DNA from: [Mycobacterium] crassicus
GTDB lineage: Bacteria > Actinomycetota > Actinomycetes > Mycobacteriales > Mycobacteriaceae
Length of the DNA: 46,131 nt
Direction: 5' to 3'
NCBI RefSeq assembly: GCF_020181615.1
Contig: NZ_CP084029.1
Span: forward strand, 2,144,326 to 2,190,456
A program made the position numbers and the translations under genes. Each line of letters begins with the position of its first letter. Positions within the stretch are counted from its first letter, which is position 1. This document shows positions 38,485 through 46,131 of the stretch, piece after piece. A model generated the notes under the pieces. The model searched no databases, was not told where the DNA came from, and worked only from the letters and a program-made list of their open reading frames with translations.

Positions 38485-41481
38485 GTGGATCTGAACTTGT
38501 CGGCGATCACCCGGCCGGTCGAGTGGCTGATGGCCACCGCACAGAACGGTCTGGAAGTCCTGCGCTGGGGTGGCTTGGAGACCGGGACTGTGCCGTCGCC
38601 GTTCCAGATCGTCGAGAGCGACCCGATGTACAAGCTGCGGCGGTATTTTCCGCCGGACAACCGGCCCGGCCAACCGCAGCCCGGCCCGCCGGTGCTGCTG
38701 ATCCACCCGATGATGATGTCGGCAAACATGTGGGACGTCACCCGCGAGGAGGGCGCGGTCGGCATTCTGCACGCGGCCGGCGTCGACCCCTGGGTGATCG
38801 ACTTCGGTTCACCCGACGAGGTCGAAGGCGGCATGCGCCGCAACCTCGCCGACCACATCGTCGGACTCAGCCAGGCGATCGACACCGTCGCCGAGGCCAC
38901 CGGACGCGACGTCCACCTGGCCGGCTACTCCCAGGGCGGCATGTTCGCCTATCAGGCTGGGGCCTACCGGCATTCGAAGAGCATCGCCAGCATCATCGCG
39001 TTCGGCTCCCCGGTGGACACCCTGGCGGCGCTGCCGATGGGTGTGCCCCCCAACATCGCCTCCGGGGTCGCCTCCTTCATGGCCGACCACGTCTTCAACC
39101 GGCTGGATATCTCAGGCTGGCAGGCACGCATCGGCTTCCAGATGATGGACCCGCTCAAAACGGCCAAAGCCCGGATGGACTTCATGCGCCAGCTGCACGA
39201 CCGGGAGGCCCTGCTGCCGCGCGAGGCACAGCGCCGCTTCCTGGAGTCCGAAGGCTGGATCGCCTGGTCGGGTCCGGCGATCTCCGAGCTGCTCAAGCAG
39301 TTCATCGCGCACAACCGGATGATGACCGGTGGCTTCGCGATCAACGGGCAACTGGTCACCCTGACCGACATCACCTGCCCGGTCCTGGCATTTGTCGGCG
39401 AGGTCGACGACATCGGGCAGCCGGTGGCGGTCCGGGGTATCCGCCGTGCTGCGCCCAATGCCCGGGTTTTCGAATATCTGTTGCGGGCCGGTCACTTCGG
39501 TCTGGTGGTGGGCTCCAAGGCCGCCGAATTGACCTGGCCCACCGTCGCCGACTGGGTGCTGTGGCAGTCCGGCCTGGGCCCGCAGCCGGCCGGCGTGGCA
39601 CTGATGGAGGAGCAGACCCCCGAAAAGGCCAAGGGCGGCGTGGCGATGACGTCGCGGATCGCGCACGGCCTCGGGGAGGCGTCCGGCGTCGCGCTGACGC
39701 TGGCGCGTGGTGCGGCCGACGCCGTGGTAGCGGCGCAGAAGTCGGTGCGCACCATAGCCGTCGAGACCGCGCGCACGCTGCCGCGGCTGGCCCGGTTGGG
39801 ACAGATCAACGATCACACCCGAATCTCGTTGGGCCGCATCATCGCCGAGCAGGCAGCTGAATCGCCCTACGGCGAGTTCCTGTTGTTCGACGGCCGGGTG
39901 CACACCTATGAGGCGGTCAACAAGCGCATCGACAACGTCGTTCGGGGCCTGATCGACGTCGGGGTGCGCCAGGGCGTCCACGTCGGCGTGCTGATGGACA
40001 CCCGGCCCAGTGCCATGGTCGCGATCGCGGCGCTGTCCCGACTGGGCGCGGTCGCCGTGCTGATGCCGTCGGACGGGGATCTGGTCCCGGCTGCGCGCCT
40101 CGGCGGTATCTCGGACATCATCGCCGATCCGGGCAACCTCGACCAGGCGCTGGCGGCGGCCCGCGAACTGGACTGCCAGGTGCTGGTGCTCGGCGGTGGC
40201 GAGACCCGTGACCTGGACCTGCCCGCCGACGCCGAAGCCGTCATCGACATGGAGCAGATCGACCCGGACGCCGTCGAGTTGCCCGGCTGGTACCGGCCCA
40301 ACCCGGGATTCGCCCGTGACCTGGCGTTCGTGGCGTTCGGCACGGTGGCCGGCGAGCTGGTGGCCAAGCAGATCACCAACTATCGGTGGGCGCTGTCGGC
40401 GTTCGGCACCGCGTCCACGGCCGCGCTGGGTCCCAACGACACCGTGTACTGCCTGACCCCGCTGCACCACGAGTCCGGGCTGCTGGTCAGCCTCGGCGGC
40501 GCGGTGGTCGGCGGGGCCCGCATCGCGCTGTCGCGCGGCCTGCACCCGGACCGGTTCGTCGCCGAAGTGCGCCAGTACGGGGTCAGCGTGGTGTCCTACA
40601 CCTGGGCGATGTTGCGCGACGTCATCGACGACCCGAATTTCGTTCTGCAGGGCAACCATCCGGTGCGGCTGTTCATCGGCTCCGGTATGCCGACCGGTCT
40701 GTGGCACCGGGTCACCGAGGTGTTCGCGCCGGCCAAGGTCGTCGAGTTCTTCGCCACCACCGACGGCCAGGCGGTGCTGGCCAACGTGTCCGGCGCCAAG
40801 GTCGGCAGCAAGGGACGCCCGCTGCCCGGTGCGGTGGAGGTGGAGCTGGCCGCCTACAGCCCCGAGCATGATCTGATCCTGGAAGACGAACGGGGCTTCG
40901 TGGAGAAGGCCGAGCCCAACGAGGTGGGGGTGCTGCTCGCCAAGCCGCGCGGCCCGATCGACCCCTCGGCATCGGTCAAGCGCGGCGTGTTCGCCCCGGC
41001 CGACACCTGGATCTCCACCGAGTACCTGTTCCGCCGCGACGCCGACGGCGACTACTGGCTGGTCGGCGGGCGGGGTTCGAGCATCCACACCACCCGCGGC
41101 ATGGCCTATCCGGTGTTGATCACCGACGCGCTGGGCACCGTCACCGGTGTCGACCTGGCGGTGACCTATCGGGTGCCGGCAGGTGCCCCGAACATGCCGG
41201 ATCTGGTCGTCTCGGCGGTGACGGTGCGCCCGGGTGCGACCGTCACAGCGGCCGACCTCACCGAGGCGGTGGCCGAGATGCCTGTCGGTGCCGGCCCGGA
41301 TGTGATTCACGTCGTACCGGACCTGTCGCTGAGCGCGGTGTATCGCCCGGTGCTGGGCGAGCTGCGCGAGGCCGGGCTGCCCAAGGCCGGACGTAACGCC
41401 TGGTACTACGACGCGGCGAACGCACAGTTCAAGCGGCTGACCGCCGCGGTGCGCGCCGAACTGGCGGGCGGTCAGCGATGA
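38485..41481 (+). CDS. Bifunctional lipase / long-chain acyl-CoA synthetase, Rv1683-like
   Basis: 998 residues, the same size as M. tuberculosis Rv1683. Residues ~1-370 are a PHA-synthase-like alpha/beta-hydrolase with the nucleophile Ser149 in AGYSQGGMFA and a VGEVDD acid region. Residues ~440-998 are an AMP-binding adenylation domain (FFATTDGQAVLANV, WISTEYLFRRDADGDYWLVGG). The BCG orthologue was found on lipid droplets and linked to triacylglycerol turnover. The usual Ser/Thr-rich adenylation P-loop appears degenerate (AFGTVAGELVAKQ). GTG 38485 with GGGGAG upstream is preferred over the longer frame from 38338, which covers the divergent promoter. Confidence 0.88.
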   Translation: MDLNLSAITRPVEWLMATAQNGLEVLRWGGLETGTVPSPFQIVESDPMYKLRRYFPPDNRPGQPQPGPPVLLIHPMMMSANMWDVTREEGAVGILHAAGVDPWVIDFGSPDEVEGGMRRNLADHIVGLSQAIDTVAEATGRDVHLAGYSQGGMFAYQAGAYRHSKSIASIIAFGSPVDTLAALPMGVPPNIASGVASFMADHVFNRLDISGWQARIGFQMMDPLKTAKARMDFMRQLHDREALLPREAQRRFLESEGWIAWSGPAISELLKQFIAHNRMMTGGFAINGQLVTLTDITCPVLAFVGEVDDIGQPVAVRGIRRAAPNARVFEYLLRAGHFGLVVGSKAAELTWPTVADWVLWQSGLGPQPAGVALMEEQTPEKAKGGVAMTSRIAHGLGEASGVALTLARGAADAVVAAQKSVRTIAVETARTLPRLARLGQINDHTRISLGRIIAEQAAESPYGEFLLFDGRVHTYEAVNKRIDNVVRGLIDVGVRQGVHVGVLMDTRPSAMVAIAALSRLGAVAVLMPSDGDLVPAARLGGISDIIADPGNLDQALAAARELDCQVLVLGGGETRDLDLPADAEAVIDMEQIDPDAVELPGWYRPNPGFARDLAFVAFGTVAGELVAKQITNYRWALSAFGTASTAALGPNDTVYCLTPLHHESGLLVSLGGAVVGGARIALSRGLHPDRFVAEVRQYGVSVVSYTWAMLRDVIDDPNFVLQGNHPVRLFIGSGMPTGLWHRVTEVFAPAKVVEFFATTDGQAVLANVSGAKVGSKGRPLPGAVEVELAAYSPEHDLILEDERGFVEKAEPNEVGVLLAKPRGPIDPSASVKRGVFAPADTWISTEYLFRRDADGDYWLVGGRGSSIHTTRGMAYPVLITDALGTVTGVDLAVTYRVPAGAPNMPDLVVSAVTVRPGATVTAADLTEAVAEMPVGAGPDVIHVVPDLSLSAVYRPVLGELREAGLPKAGRNAWYYDAANAQFKRLTAAVRAELAGGQR

Positions 41482-41702
41482 TCGATCAAGCCCTGCTGGA
41501 CATCCTGGTCTGCCCGGCCGATCGGGGCCCGCTGCTGCTCGTGGAGCGTTCGGGGGCCAAGGTCCTCTACAACCCGCGCCTGCACCGTGCCTACCGGATC
41601 GACGACGGCATTCCGGTGCTGCTGGTCGACGAGGCGGACACCGTCGGCGACGACGAGCACGCCGGCCTCATCGCGCAGGCGCCTCCGGCAGGTCCCCGGT
41701 GA
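41478..41702 (+). CDS. Trm112-family protein (UPF0434), Rv1684-like
   Basis: 74 residues: DQALLDILVCPADRGPLLL, then NPRLHRAYRIDDGIPVLLVDEA. Trm112-like proteins are small zinc-ribbon partners that activate methyltransferases. Only one cysteine is present, so the zinc site seems lost, as in many bacterial members. ATG 41478 overlaps the preceding gene by 4 nt. The last 35 nt overlap the convergent TetR gene. Confidence 0.85.
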   Translation: MIDQALLDILVCPADRGPLLLVERSGAKVLYNPRLHRAYRIDDGIPVLLVDEADTVGDDEHAGLIAQAPPAGPR

Positions 41703-42300
41703 GATAACGCTGCAGGGTCGGGGCGATCATCGCCACGATCTGTTCGGGCGGCATTGACGCCAGGGGCTCCAGTCCGATGACGTAACGCGCGACCACGATG
41801 CCCATCAGTTGGCTCGCGGCGAACTCGGCCCGCAGCACACCGGTTCCGGCCGGTTCGTCGACCCGCCGGGACAGCTCGGCGACCACGATGTCGCGGAGGA
41901 ACGAACGGGCCAGGGGCACTTCGGTTCCGGTGAGCATGGAGCGCAGGGCGGCGATCATGGCGGTACCGGCCTGGGAATCCCACAGCGGCAGCAGCACCTC
42001 CGGCAGAACACGGCCGAGCTGTTCGACGGGGGTTTCCCGCATCGGTCCCAGCACCGCCATCGGGTCCACCGGCAGCTGGGTCGCGGCGGCGAACAGCTGC
42101 TGCTTGCTGCCGTAGTAGTGGTGTACCAGCGCCGCGTCCACACCGGCATCGGCGGCCACGGCCCGGACCGAGGTGTTTCCGAACCCATTGCGGGCGAACA
42201 ACTCCCGGGCCGAGTCCAGGATCCTGTCGCGGGTGTCGGAGGCACCGGACGGGCGGCCCGGCCGCCGGCCGGCCGCATTTCCGTTCTCCGGGGCCGACAT
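41668..42300 (-). CDS. TetR-family repressor of the ABC exporter, Rv1685c-like
   Basis: 210 residues. N-terminal helix-turn-helix SDTRDRILDSARELFARNGF, TSVRAVAADAGVDAALVHHYYGSKQQLF; a ligand-binding C-terminal domain follows (MIAALRSMLTGTEVPLARSF). It is last in the ATPase-permease-TetR operon (ATG 42300 overlaps the permease stop by 1 nt) and likely binds the twin operators at 43805-43835. Ligand unknown. The C-terminal 35 nt overlap the Trm112-like gene. Confidence 0.9.
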   Translation of the reverse strand: MSAPENGNAAGRRPGRPSGASDTRDRILDSARELFARNGFGNTSVRAVAADAGVDAALVHHYYGSKQQLFAAATQLPVDPMAVLGPMRETPVEQLGRVLPEVLLPLWDSQAGTAMIAALRSMLTGTEVPLARSFLRDIVVAELSRRVDEPAGTGVLRAEFAASQLMGIVVARYVIGLEPLASMPPEQIVAMIAPTLQRYLTGDLPEAPAR

Positions 42301-43067
42301 CACGCCGTCCGCCGTCGCAGCGTCACCGCTGCCAGGCCCAGCGCGACGGCCGCGAACGCCAGCACGATCGCGATGTCGCGCACCGCGAGGCCGGTCAGTT
42401 CCGGATACATGCCGACCTGCTGCAGGGCTTCCAGGGCATAGCTGGCCGGCAGTGCGTTGCTGACCCACTGCAGCCACTCGGGCATCGCCGCGCGCGGCAC
42501 GATAATCCCTGCCAGCAACAACTGCGGCACCATCACCAGCGGAATGAACTGCACCGCTTGGAATTCGGTGCGGGCGAACGCACTGCACAGCAATCCCAAT
42601 CCGACCCCGAGCACCGCGTTGACGATCGCGATGGTGAACACCCACCCGGGGCTGCCGACGGTCTCGAATCCCAACAGCCCGAACGCGACCACACAGGCCA
42701 GGGTGGCCTGGGCGGCCGCCGCGATCGAGAACGCCGTCCCGTAGGCGGCGAGCAGGTCGCCCCGGCGCAGCGGAGTGGTCAGGATGCGCTCAAGGGTTCC
42801 CGATGCCCGTTCCCGCTGCATGGTGATCGAGGTGATCACGAACATCAGAAACAACGGGAACAGGCCCAGCAGGATCAGGCACGCGTTGTTGAACGGCGAC
42901 GGTGTGCCCGGGGCGTGAGCCCCGTTGTAGAACATGAAATACATCAGCGTGATGACCAGGCTGGGCACCAGCAGGATCATCGCGACACTGCGGTGATCGC
43001 CGGCCAGCTGCCGCAGGATCCGCAGGGTGGTGGCCCAGTACGACCGCAGTTGCAGCGGCCCGGTCAC
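42300..43067 (-). CDS. ABC-2 type permease, Rv1686c-like
   Basis: 255 residues with six hydrophobic segments (for example VAMILLVPSLVITLMYFMFY and LGLFPLFLMFVITSITM) and the ABC-2 cytoplasmic loop ERASGTLERILTTPLRRGDLL. It forms the export channel with the ATPase encoded upstream. GTG 43067 overlaps the ATPase stop by 4 nt. Substrate unknown; drug or lipid export is typical of this class. The reading frame continues upstream only as shadow. Confidence 0.9.
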   Translation of the reverse strand: MTGPLQLRSYWATTLRILRQLAGDHRSVAMILLVPSLVITLMYFMFYNGAHAPGTPSPFNNACLILLGLFPLFLMFVITSITMQRERASGTLERILTTPLRRGDLLAAYGTAFSIAAAAQATLACVVAFGLLGFETVGSPGWVFTIAIVNAVLGVGLGLLCSAFARTEFQAVQFIPLVMVPQLLLAGIIVPRAAMPEWLQWVSNALPASYALEALQQVGMYPELTGLAVRDIAIVLAFAAVALGLAAVTLRRRTA

Positions 43068-43828
43068 CCGGCTCGGGGCGCGGTGGTGCGCCGGATGACG
43101 GACAGGAACGCTTCCTCCATCGACGTGCATCCCGTCTCCTCTCGCAGTCGTCTGGGTGTGGTGCGCGCCAGCAGTCGGCCCTCGCGCATCAGCAGCAGAT
43201 CGCCGCAGTGGTCGGCCTCGTCCATCACGTGACTGGACACCAGCAGGGTGGTGCCGCGCCGGGCCAGGTCGGTGAACTGCTGCCAGAGTTCGGCGCGCAG
43301 CACCGGGTCCAGGCCGATGGTCGGCTCGTCGAGCACCAGCAGATCCGGGCGGCCCACCAGCGCGCAGGCCAGCGAGACCCGGGCGCGCTGCCCGCCGGAC
43401 AGGTTGCCGCAGTAGTCGCCGCGGTGCTGCTGCAGATCGACTGCGTTTATCGCGTCGTCGGCGTCTCCCGAGTTGACCCCGGCGAGCGCGGCGAAGTACC
43501 GGATGTTGTCGACGACGCGTAGGTCGTCGTAGATGGTGGGCTCCTGCGGCATATAGCCGACCCGGTGGCGCAGCGGGGCCGAGCCGGCCGGGCCGCCCAG
43601 CACGTCGACCGTGCCGCTGGTGATGATCTGGGTGCCGACGATGCAACGCATCAGGGTGGTTTTGCCGCAGCCCGACGGGCCGAGCAGGCCGGTGACCGCG
43701 CCACGGACGATCCGGACGGAGAGATCGTGCAGCACCGGGCGCTTGCCGCGGACCACCCGCAGATGGTCGATGGCGACGGCCGGGGTGGTGGCCGCCTGCG
43801 AGAATTCATCATGCGATGAAATCATCAT
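43064..43828 (-). CDS. ABC exporter ATP-binding protein, Rv1687c-like
   Basis: 254 residues. Walker [17 protein letters not shown]-loop [12 protein letters not shown], signature [13 protein letters not shown], Walker [15 protein letters not shown]-loop [14 protein letters not shown]; the C-terminus ([13 protein letters not shown]) is usual for ABC-2 exporters. ATG 43828 or 43825 start it; no ribosome binding site. The start codons lie inside the operator, so a leaderless message is possible. Confidence 0.9.
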   Translation of the reverse strand: MMISSHDEFSQAATTPAVAIDHLRVVRGKRPVLHDLSVRIVRGAVTGLLGPSGCGKTTLMRCIVGTQIITSGTVDVLGGPAGSAPLRHRVGYMPQEPTIYDDLRVVDNIRYFAALAGVNSGDADDAINAVDLQQHRGDYCGNLSGGQRARVSLACALVGRPDLLVLDEPTIGLDPVLRAELWQQFTDLARRGTTLLVSSHVMDEADHCGDLLLMREGRLLARTTPRRLREETGCTSMEEAFLSVIRRTTAPRAG

Positions 43829-43835
43829 GTGGTGA
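43805..43835 (-). promoter_or_regulatory. Tandem operators at the ABC exporter start
   Basis: TTCATC-ATGC-GATGAA (43805-43820) is a perfect inverted repeat. TCATC-ATGT-GGTGA (43822-43835) is a near copy 17 bp further on. Both share TCATCATGYGRTGA and cover the ATPase start codons. The TetR-family gene of the same operon is the obvious candidate ligand. Confidence 0.65.
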
Positions 43836-43885
43836 ATATTCTGCCGGTCGCCGCGCTTTGTCAAGGATCCGGCAGAATCGGGCCG

Positions 43886-44497
43886 ATGAGCGTTGCCCGG
43901 CTGGCGGTGGACCCGCTAGCTGCCGCCCACGTGCTGCTCGGAGCCACCCTCACCGTCCGCGGGGTCCGCGCCACGATCGTCGAAGTGGAGGCCTACGGCG
44001 GGGTGCCCGACGGGCCCTGGCCGGATCGGGCGGCGCATTCCTATCCCGGGCCCACCGGGCGCAACAAGGTGATGTTCGGCCCGCCCGGGCACCTGTACAC
44101 CTACCGCAGCTACGGGATGCACGTCTGCGCCAATGTCGCCTGCGGCCCCGATGGCACGGCCGCGGCGGTACTGCTGCGGGCGGCCGTGATCGACGACGGG
44201 GAGTCGCTGGCACGGTCCCGCCGCGGCGCGACGGTGCCCGCGGCAGGCCTGGCCCGCGGGCCCGGGAATCTGTGCGCTGCTTTGGGAATCACCATGGAGG
44301 ACAACGGAATCGATCTGTTCGATGCACGCAGCCCGGCGTGGCTGCGGCTCGGCGAGCCGGCGGCGGCGCAAGCCGGACCGCGGGTGGGTGTCAGTCGTGC
44401 CGCCGACCGGCCCTGGCGGCTGTGGGTGCCCGGCAGACCCGAGGTTTCGGCCTACCGACGCAGCCCACGGGCACCGGCGCCCGGCGCCAGCGACTGA
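43886..44497 (+). CDS. mpg: 3-methyladenine DNA glycosylase (AAG family)
   Basis: 203 residues, same size as Rv1688. Catalytic segment [13 protein letters not shown] with the active Glu; DNA-intercalating [27 protein letters not shown]. It removes alkylated purines such as 3-methyladenine and hypoxanthine in base-excision repair. ATG 43886 gives the family start; the frame upstream covers the exporter operators. No ribosome binding site is apparent. tyrS follows after 17 nt, so they are probably cotranscribed. Confidence 0.92.
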   Translation: MSVARLAVDPLAAAHVLLGATLTVRGVRATIVEVEAYGGVPDGPWPDRAAHSYPGPTGRNKVMFGPPGHLYTYRSYGMHVCANVACGPDGTAAAVLLRAAVIDDGESLARSRRGATVPAAGLARGPGNLCAALGITMEDNGIDLFDARSPAWLRLGEPAAAQAGPRVGVSRAADRPWRLWVPGRPEVSAYRRSPRAPAPGASD

Positions 44498-44514
44498 TCC
44501 GAGAAGATCAATCC

Positions 44515-45792
44515 ATGCCGACGACGATTCTCGACGAGCTGAGCTGGCGCGGGCTGATCGCCCAATCCACCGACCTGGACGCACTGACCACCGCGGTGAC
44601 GGGCGGTCCCATCACGGTCTATGCCGGCTTCGACCCGACCGCGCCCAGCCTGCACGCCGGAAACCTGGTGCCATTGCTGGCGCTGCGACGATTCCAGCGG
44701 GCCGGGCACCGGCCCATCGTGCTGGCCGGCGGTGCCACCGGCTTGATCGGCGATCCCCGCGAGAGCGGCGAACGCACCCTGAACACGGCCGACACGGTGG
44801 CCGAGTGGTCCGAACGGATCCGCGGACAGCTGGAACGCTTCGTCGATTTCGATGACGTGGGGGACAGTCCGACCGGCGCGGTGGTGGTCAACAACCTGGA
44901 CTGGACCGCGCCGCTCTCGGCGGTGGAATTCCTTCGTGACGTGGGCAAACACTTCTCGGTCAACGTGATGCTGGACCGCGACACCATCAGGCGCCGCCTC
45001 GAGGAGGGCATCTCCTACACCGAGTTCAGCTACATGCTCCTGCAGGCCAACGACTACGTACAGCTGCACCAGCGCTACGGATGTTCGCTGCAGATCGGCG
45101 GCTCCGATCAGTGGGGCAACATCATCGCCGGAGTCCGGCTGGTCCGCCAGAAACTGGGCGCGACGGTGCACGCCCTGACCGTGCCCCTGGTCACCGCCGC
45201 CGACGGCACCAAATTCGGCAAGTCCACCGGCGGCGGCAGCCTGTGGCTGGATCCGGAGATGACCAGCCCATACGCCTGGTACCAGTACTTTTTCAACACC
45301 GCCGACGCCGACGTGGTCCGTTACCTGCGCTGGTTCACGTTCCTGTCCGCCGACGAGCTGGGGGAGCTTGAGCAGTCCACGGCCGAACGCCCGCACGAGC
45401 GGGCCGCCCAGCGCCGGCTGGCTCGGGAGTTCACCACGCTGGTGCACGGTGAGCAGGCCACCGAGGCTGTCGAGCTGGCCAGTCAGGCCCTGTTCGGTCG
45501 CGGCGAGCTGAGCCGGCTCGACGAGTCGACCCTGACGGCGGCCTTGCGGGAGACGTCGGTGGCTCAGCTGGCACCCGGCGAACCGGATGCGATCGTCGAC
45601 CTATTGGTGGCCACCGGCCTGTCGGCCAGTAGGGGGGCGGCCCGTCGCACGATCGGCGAAGGCGGCGTCTCGGTGAACAACGTCCGGATCGACGGCGAGG
45701 AATGGACGCCGAATCCCGATGATTTCCTGCACGGGCGATGGCTGGTGTTGCGCCGCGGGAAACGCAACGTGGCTGGTATCGAACGGGTCTAG
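44515..45792 (+). CDS. tyrS: Tyrosyl-tRNA synthetase
   Basis: 425 residues, class I. HIGH-type motif [14 protein letters not shown], tyrosine-binding [14 protein letters not shown] and [16 protein letters not shown]-type KFGKSTGG, C-terminal S4 RNA-binding domain ([18 protein letters not shown]). It charges tRNA-Tyr in the cytoplasm. A GAGAAGATC element precedes the ATG. The rrn promoter begins only about 75 nt after the stop. Confidence 0.96.
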   Translation: MPTTILDELSWRGLIAQSTDLDALTTAVTGGPITVYAGFDPTAPSLHAGNLVPLLALRRFQRAGHRPIVLAGGATGLIGDPRESGERTLNTADTVAEWSERIRGQLERFVDFDDVGDSPTGAVVVNNLDWTAPLSAVEFLRDVGKHFSVNVMLDRDTIRRRLEEGISYTEFSYMLLQANDYVQLHQRYGCSLQIGGSDQWGNIIAGVRLVRQKLGATVHALTVPLVTAADGTKFGKSTGGGSLWLDPEMTSPYAWYQYFFNTADADVVRYLRWFTFLSADELGELEQSTAERPHERAAQRRLAREFTTLVHGEQATEAVELASQALFGRGELSRLDESTLTAALRETSVAQLAPGEPDAIVDLLVATGLSASRGAARRTIGEGGVSVNNVRIDGEEWTPNPDDFLHGRWLVLRRGKRNVAGIERV

Positions 45793-45868
45793 TGAGGGTC
45801 TGGTGCGGGACGACGCGGCCTGAACGCCGGCACAGGTTGATCTTGAAATATCAGCCTGACCAGCGGAT

Positions 45869-45897
45869 TTGACTCTTAGATTCCCCTCGCGTAACTT
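45869..45897 (+). promoter_or_regulatory. rrnB promoter (P1)
   Basis: TTGACT (45869-45874) and TAACTT (45892-45897) are separated by exactly 17 nt, a near-consensus sigma-A promoter. The stretch just upstream is AT-rich (GAAATATC). Start of transcription would be near 45904. In fast-growing mycobacteria rrnB, downstream of tyrS, is driven by a single such promoter. Confidence 0.8.
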
Positions 45898-45903
45898 AAT
45901 CCA

Positions 45904-46131
45904 CGTCGCAGGGAGCGCCGGAAACGGAAGCCCCAAAGACGCCCCGGAGAGATTCGAGAGAATCACGACGGATTCTGACTGTCCGCACTGCATGCAAGCG
46001 GTTAAACACCGCGGGTAGGTTGCGCGCTCAGTCCGGCGTGTTGTTTGAGAACTCAATAGTGTGTTTGGTGGTTTTTGTTTGTTGTTGTTTTTTGCCACAT
46101 TCTTGGCGCCCCGTGTTGGGGGTGTGGCGTT
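45904..46131 (+). ncRNA. rrnB pre-rRNA leader with NusA box and processing stem
   Basis: Leader of the ribosomal operon; the 16S gene starts beyond the window. GAACTCAATAG (46049-46059) is the exact sequence bound by NusA in the M. tuberculosis rrn leader, part of the antitermination signal, in the context TTTGAGAACTCAATAGTGTG. It is followed by a U-rich tract. The inverted repeat GCCACA (46094-46099) / TGTGGC (46123-46128) with an inner CCCC/GGGG may begin the processing stem. Confidence 0.8.

Overview
The window is chromosomal DNA from a fast-growing mycobacterium (Mycolicibacterium-type). The base composition is high GC, and gene content and order follow the M. tuberculosis Rv1638A-Rv1659 and Rv1667c-Rv1689 segments: lysX, infC-rpmI-rplT, tsnR, mpaB-like, adenylate cyclase, pheST, argCJBDFRGH, ABC-F, lipase/acyl-CoA synthetase, TetR/ABC exporter, mpg, tyrS. 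tyrS is followed at once by a ribosomal-RNA promoter and leader. That is the tyrS-rrnB linkage of fast growers with two rrn operons. The 16S gene itself starts beyond the window.

Layout. 1-740: the right end of an IS3-type element, which has cut into a small minus-strand gene, then gene-free remnant DNA. 740-6898 (minus): a four-gene operon led by lysX (lysyl-phosphatidylglycerol synthase fused to lysyl-tRNA synthetase), followed by a membrane esterase, a small conserved protein and an AlkZ-like winged-helix protein. 6899-9387 (plus): a structured leader with an intrinsic terminator, infC with an ATC start codon, rpmI, rplT and tsnR. 9404-11567: a MpaB-type oxygenase and a class III nucleotidyl cyclase, divergent across a palindromic operator. 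11568-18740: an accessory block with a PGRS-repeat protein that has a Sec signal instead of a PE domain, a decayed RelK toxin fragment next to a large palindrome, a secreted protein with three repeats, and an intact relJK toxin-antitoxin pair. 18772-22382: pheST. 22410-26872: a redox/sulfur island (thioredoxin-like small protein, secreted protein, sulfide:quinone-reductase-like flavoprotein, DUF2892 membrane protein, Lpd/MerA-like reductase) with a CsoR/CstR-like operator at the flavoprotein/DUF2892 divergence. 26954-35329: the complete arginine operon under an ARG box, nearly all genes overlapping by 4 nt. 35326-36578: an MPT63-like secreted protein and an M15 D,D-carboxypeptidase lipoprotein. 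36592-45792: ABC-F, lipase/acyl-CoA synthetase, Trm112-like protein, a TetR-regulated ABC-2 exporter, mpg and tyrS. 45793-46131: rrnB promoter and leader with the NusA box.

The core genes (translation, arginine synthesis, lysinylated lipids) are conventional. The novelty lies in control regions (infC leader, ARG box, tandem operators) and in two replaceable slots. The slot between cyclase and pheS holds the PGRS/repeat-protein/RelJK block. The slot between pheT and argC, where M. tuberculosis carries PE_PGRS30, holds the redox island. The pks cluster that follows argH in M. tuberculosis is absent. No tRNA, CRISPR array or complete prophage was seen.
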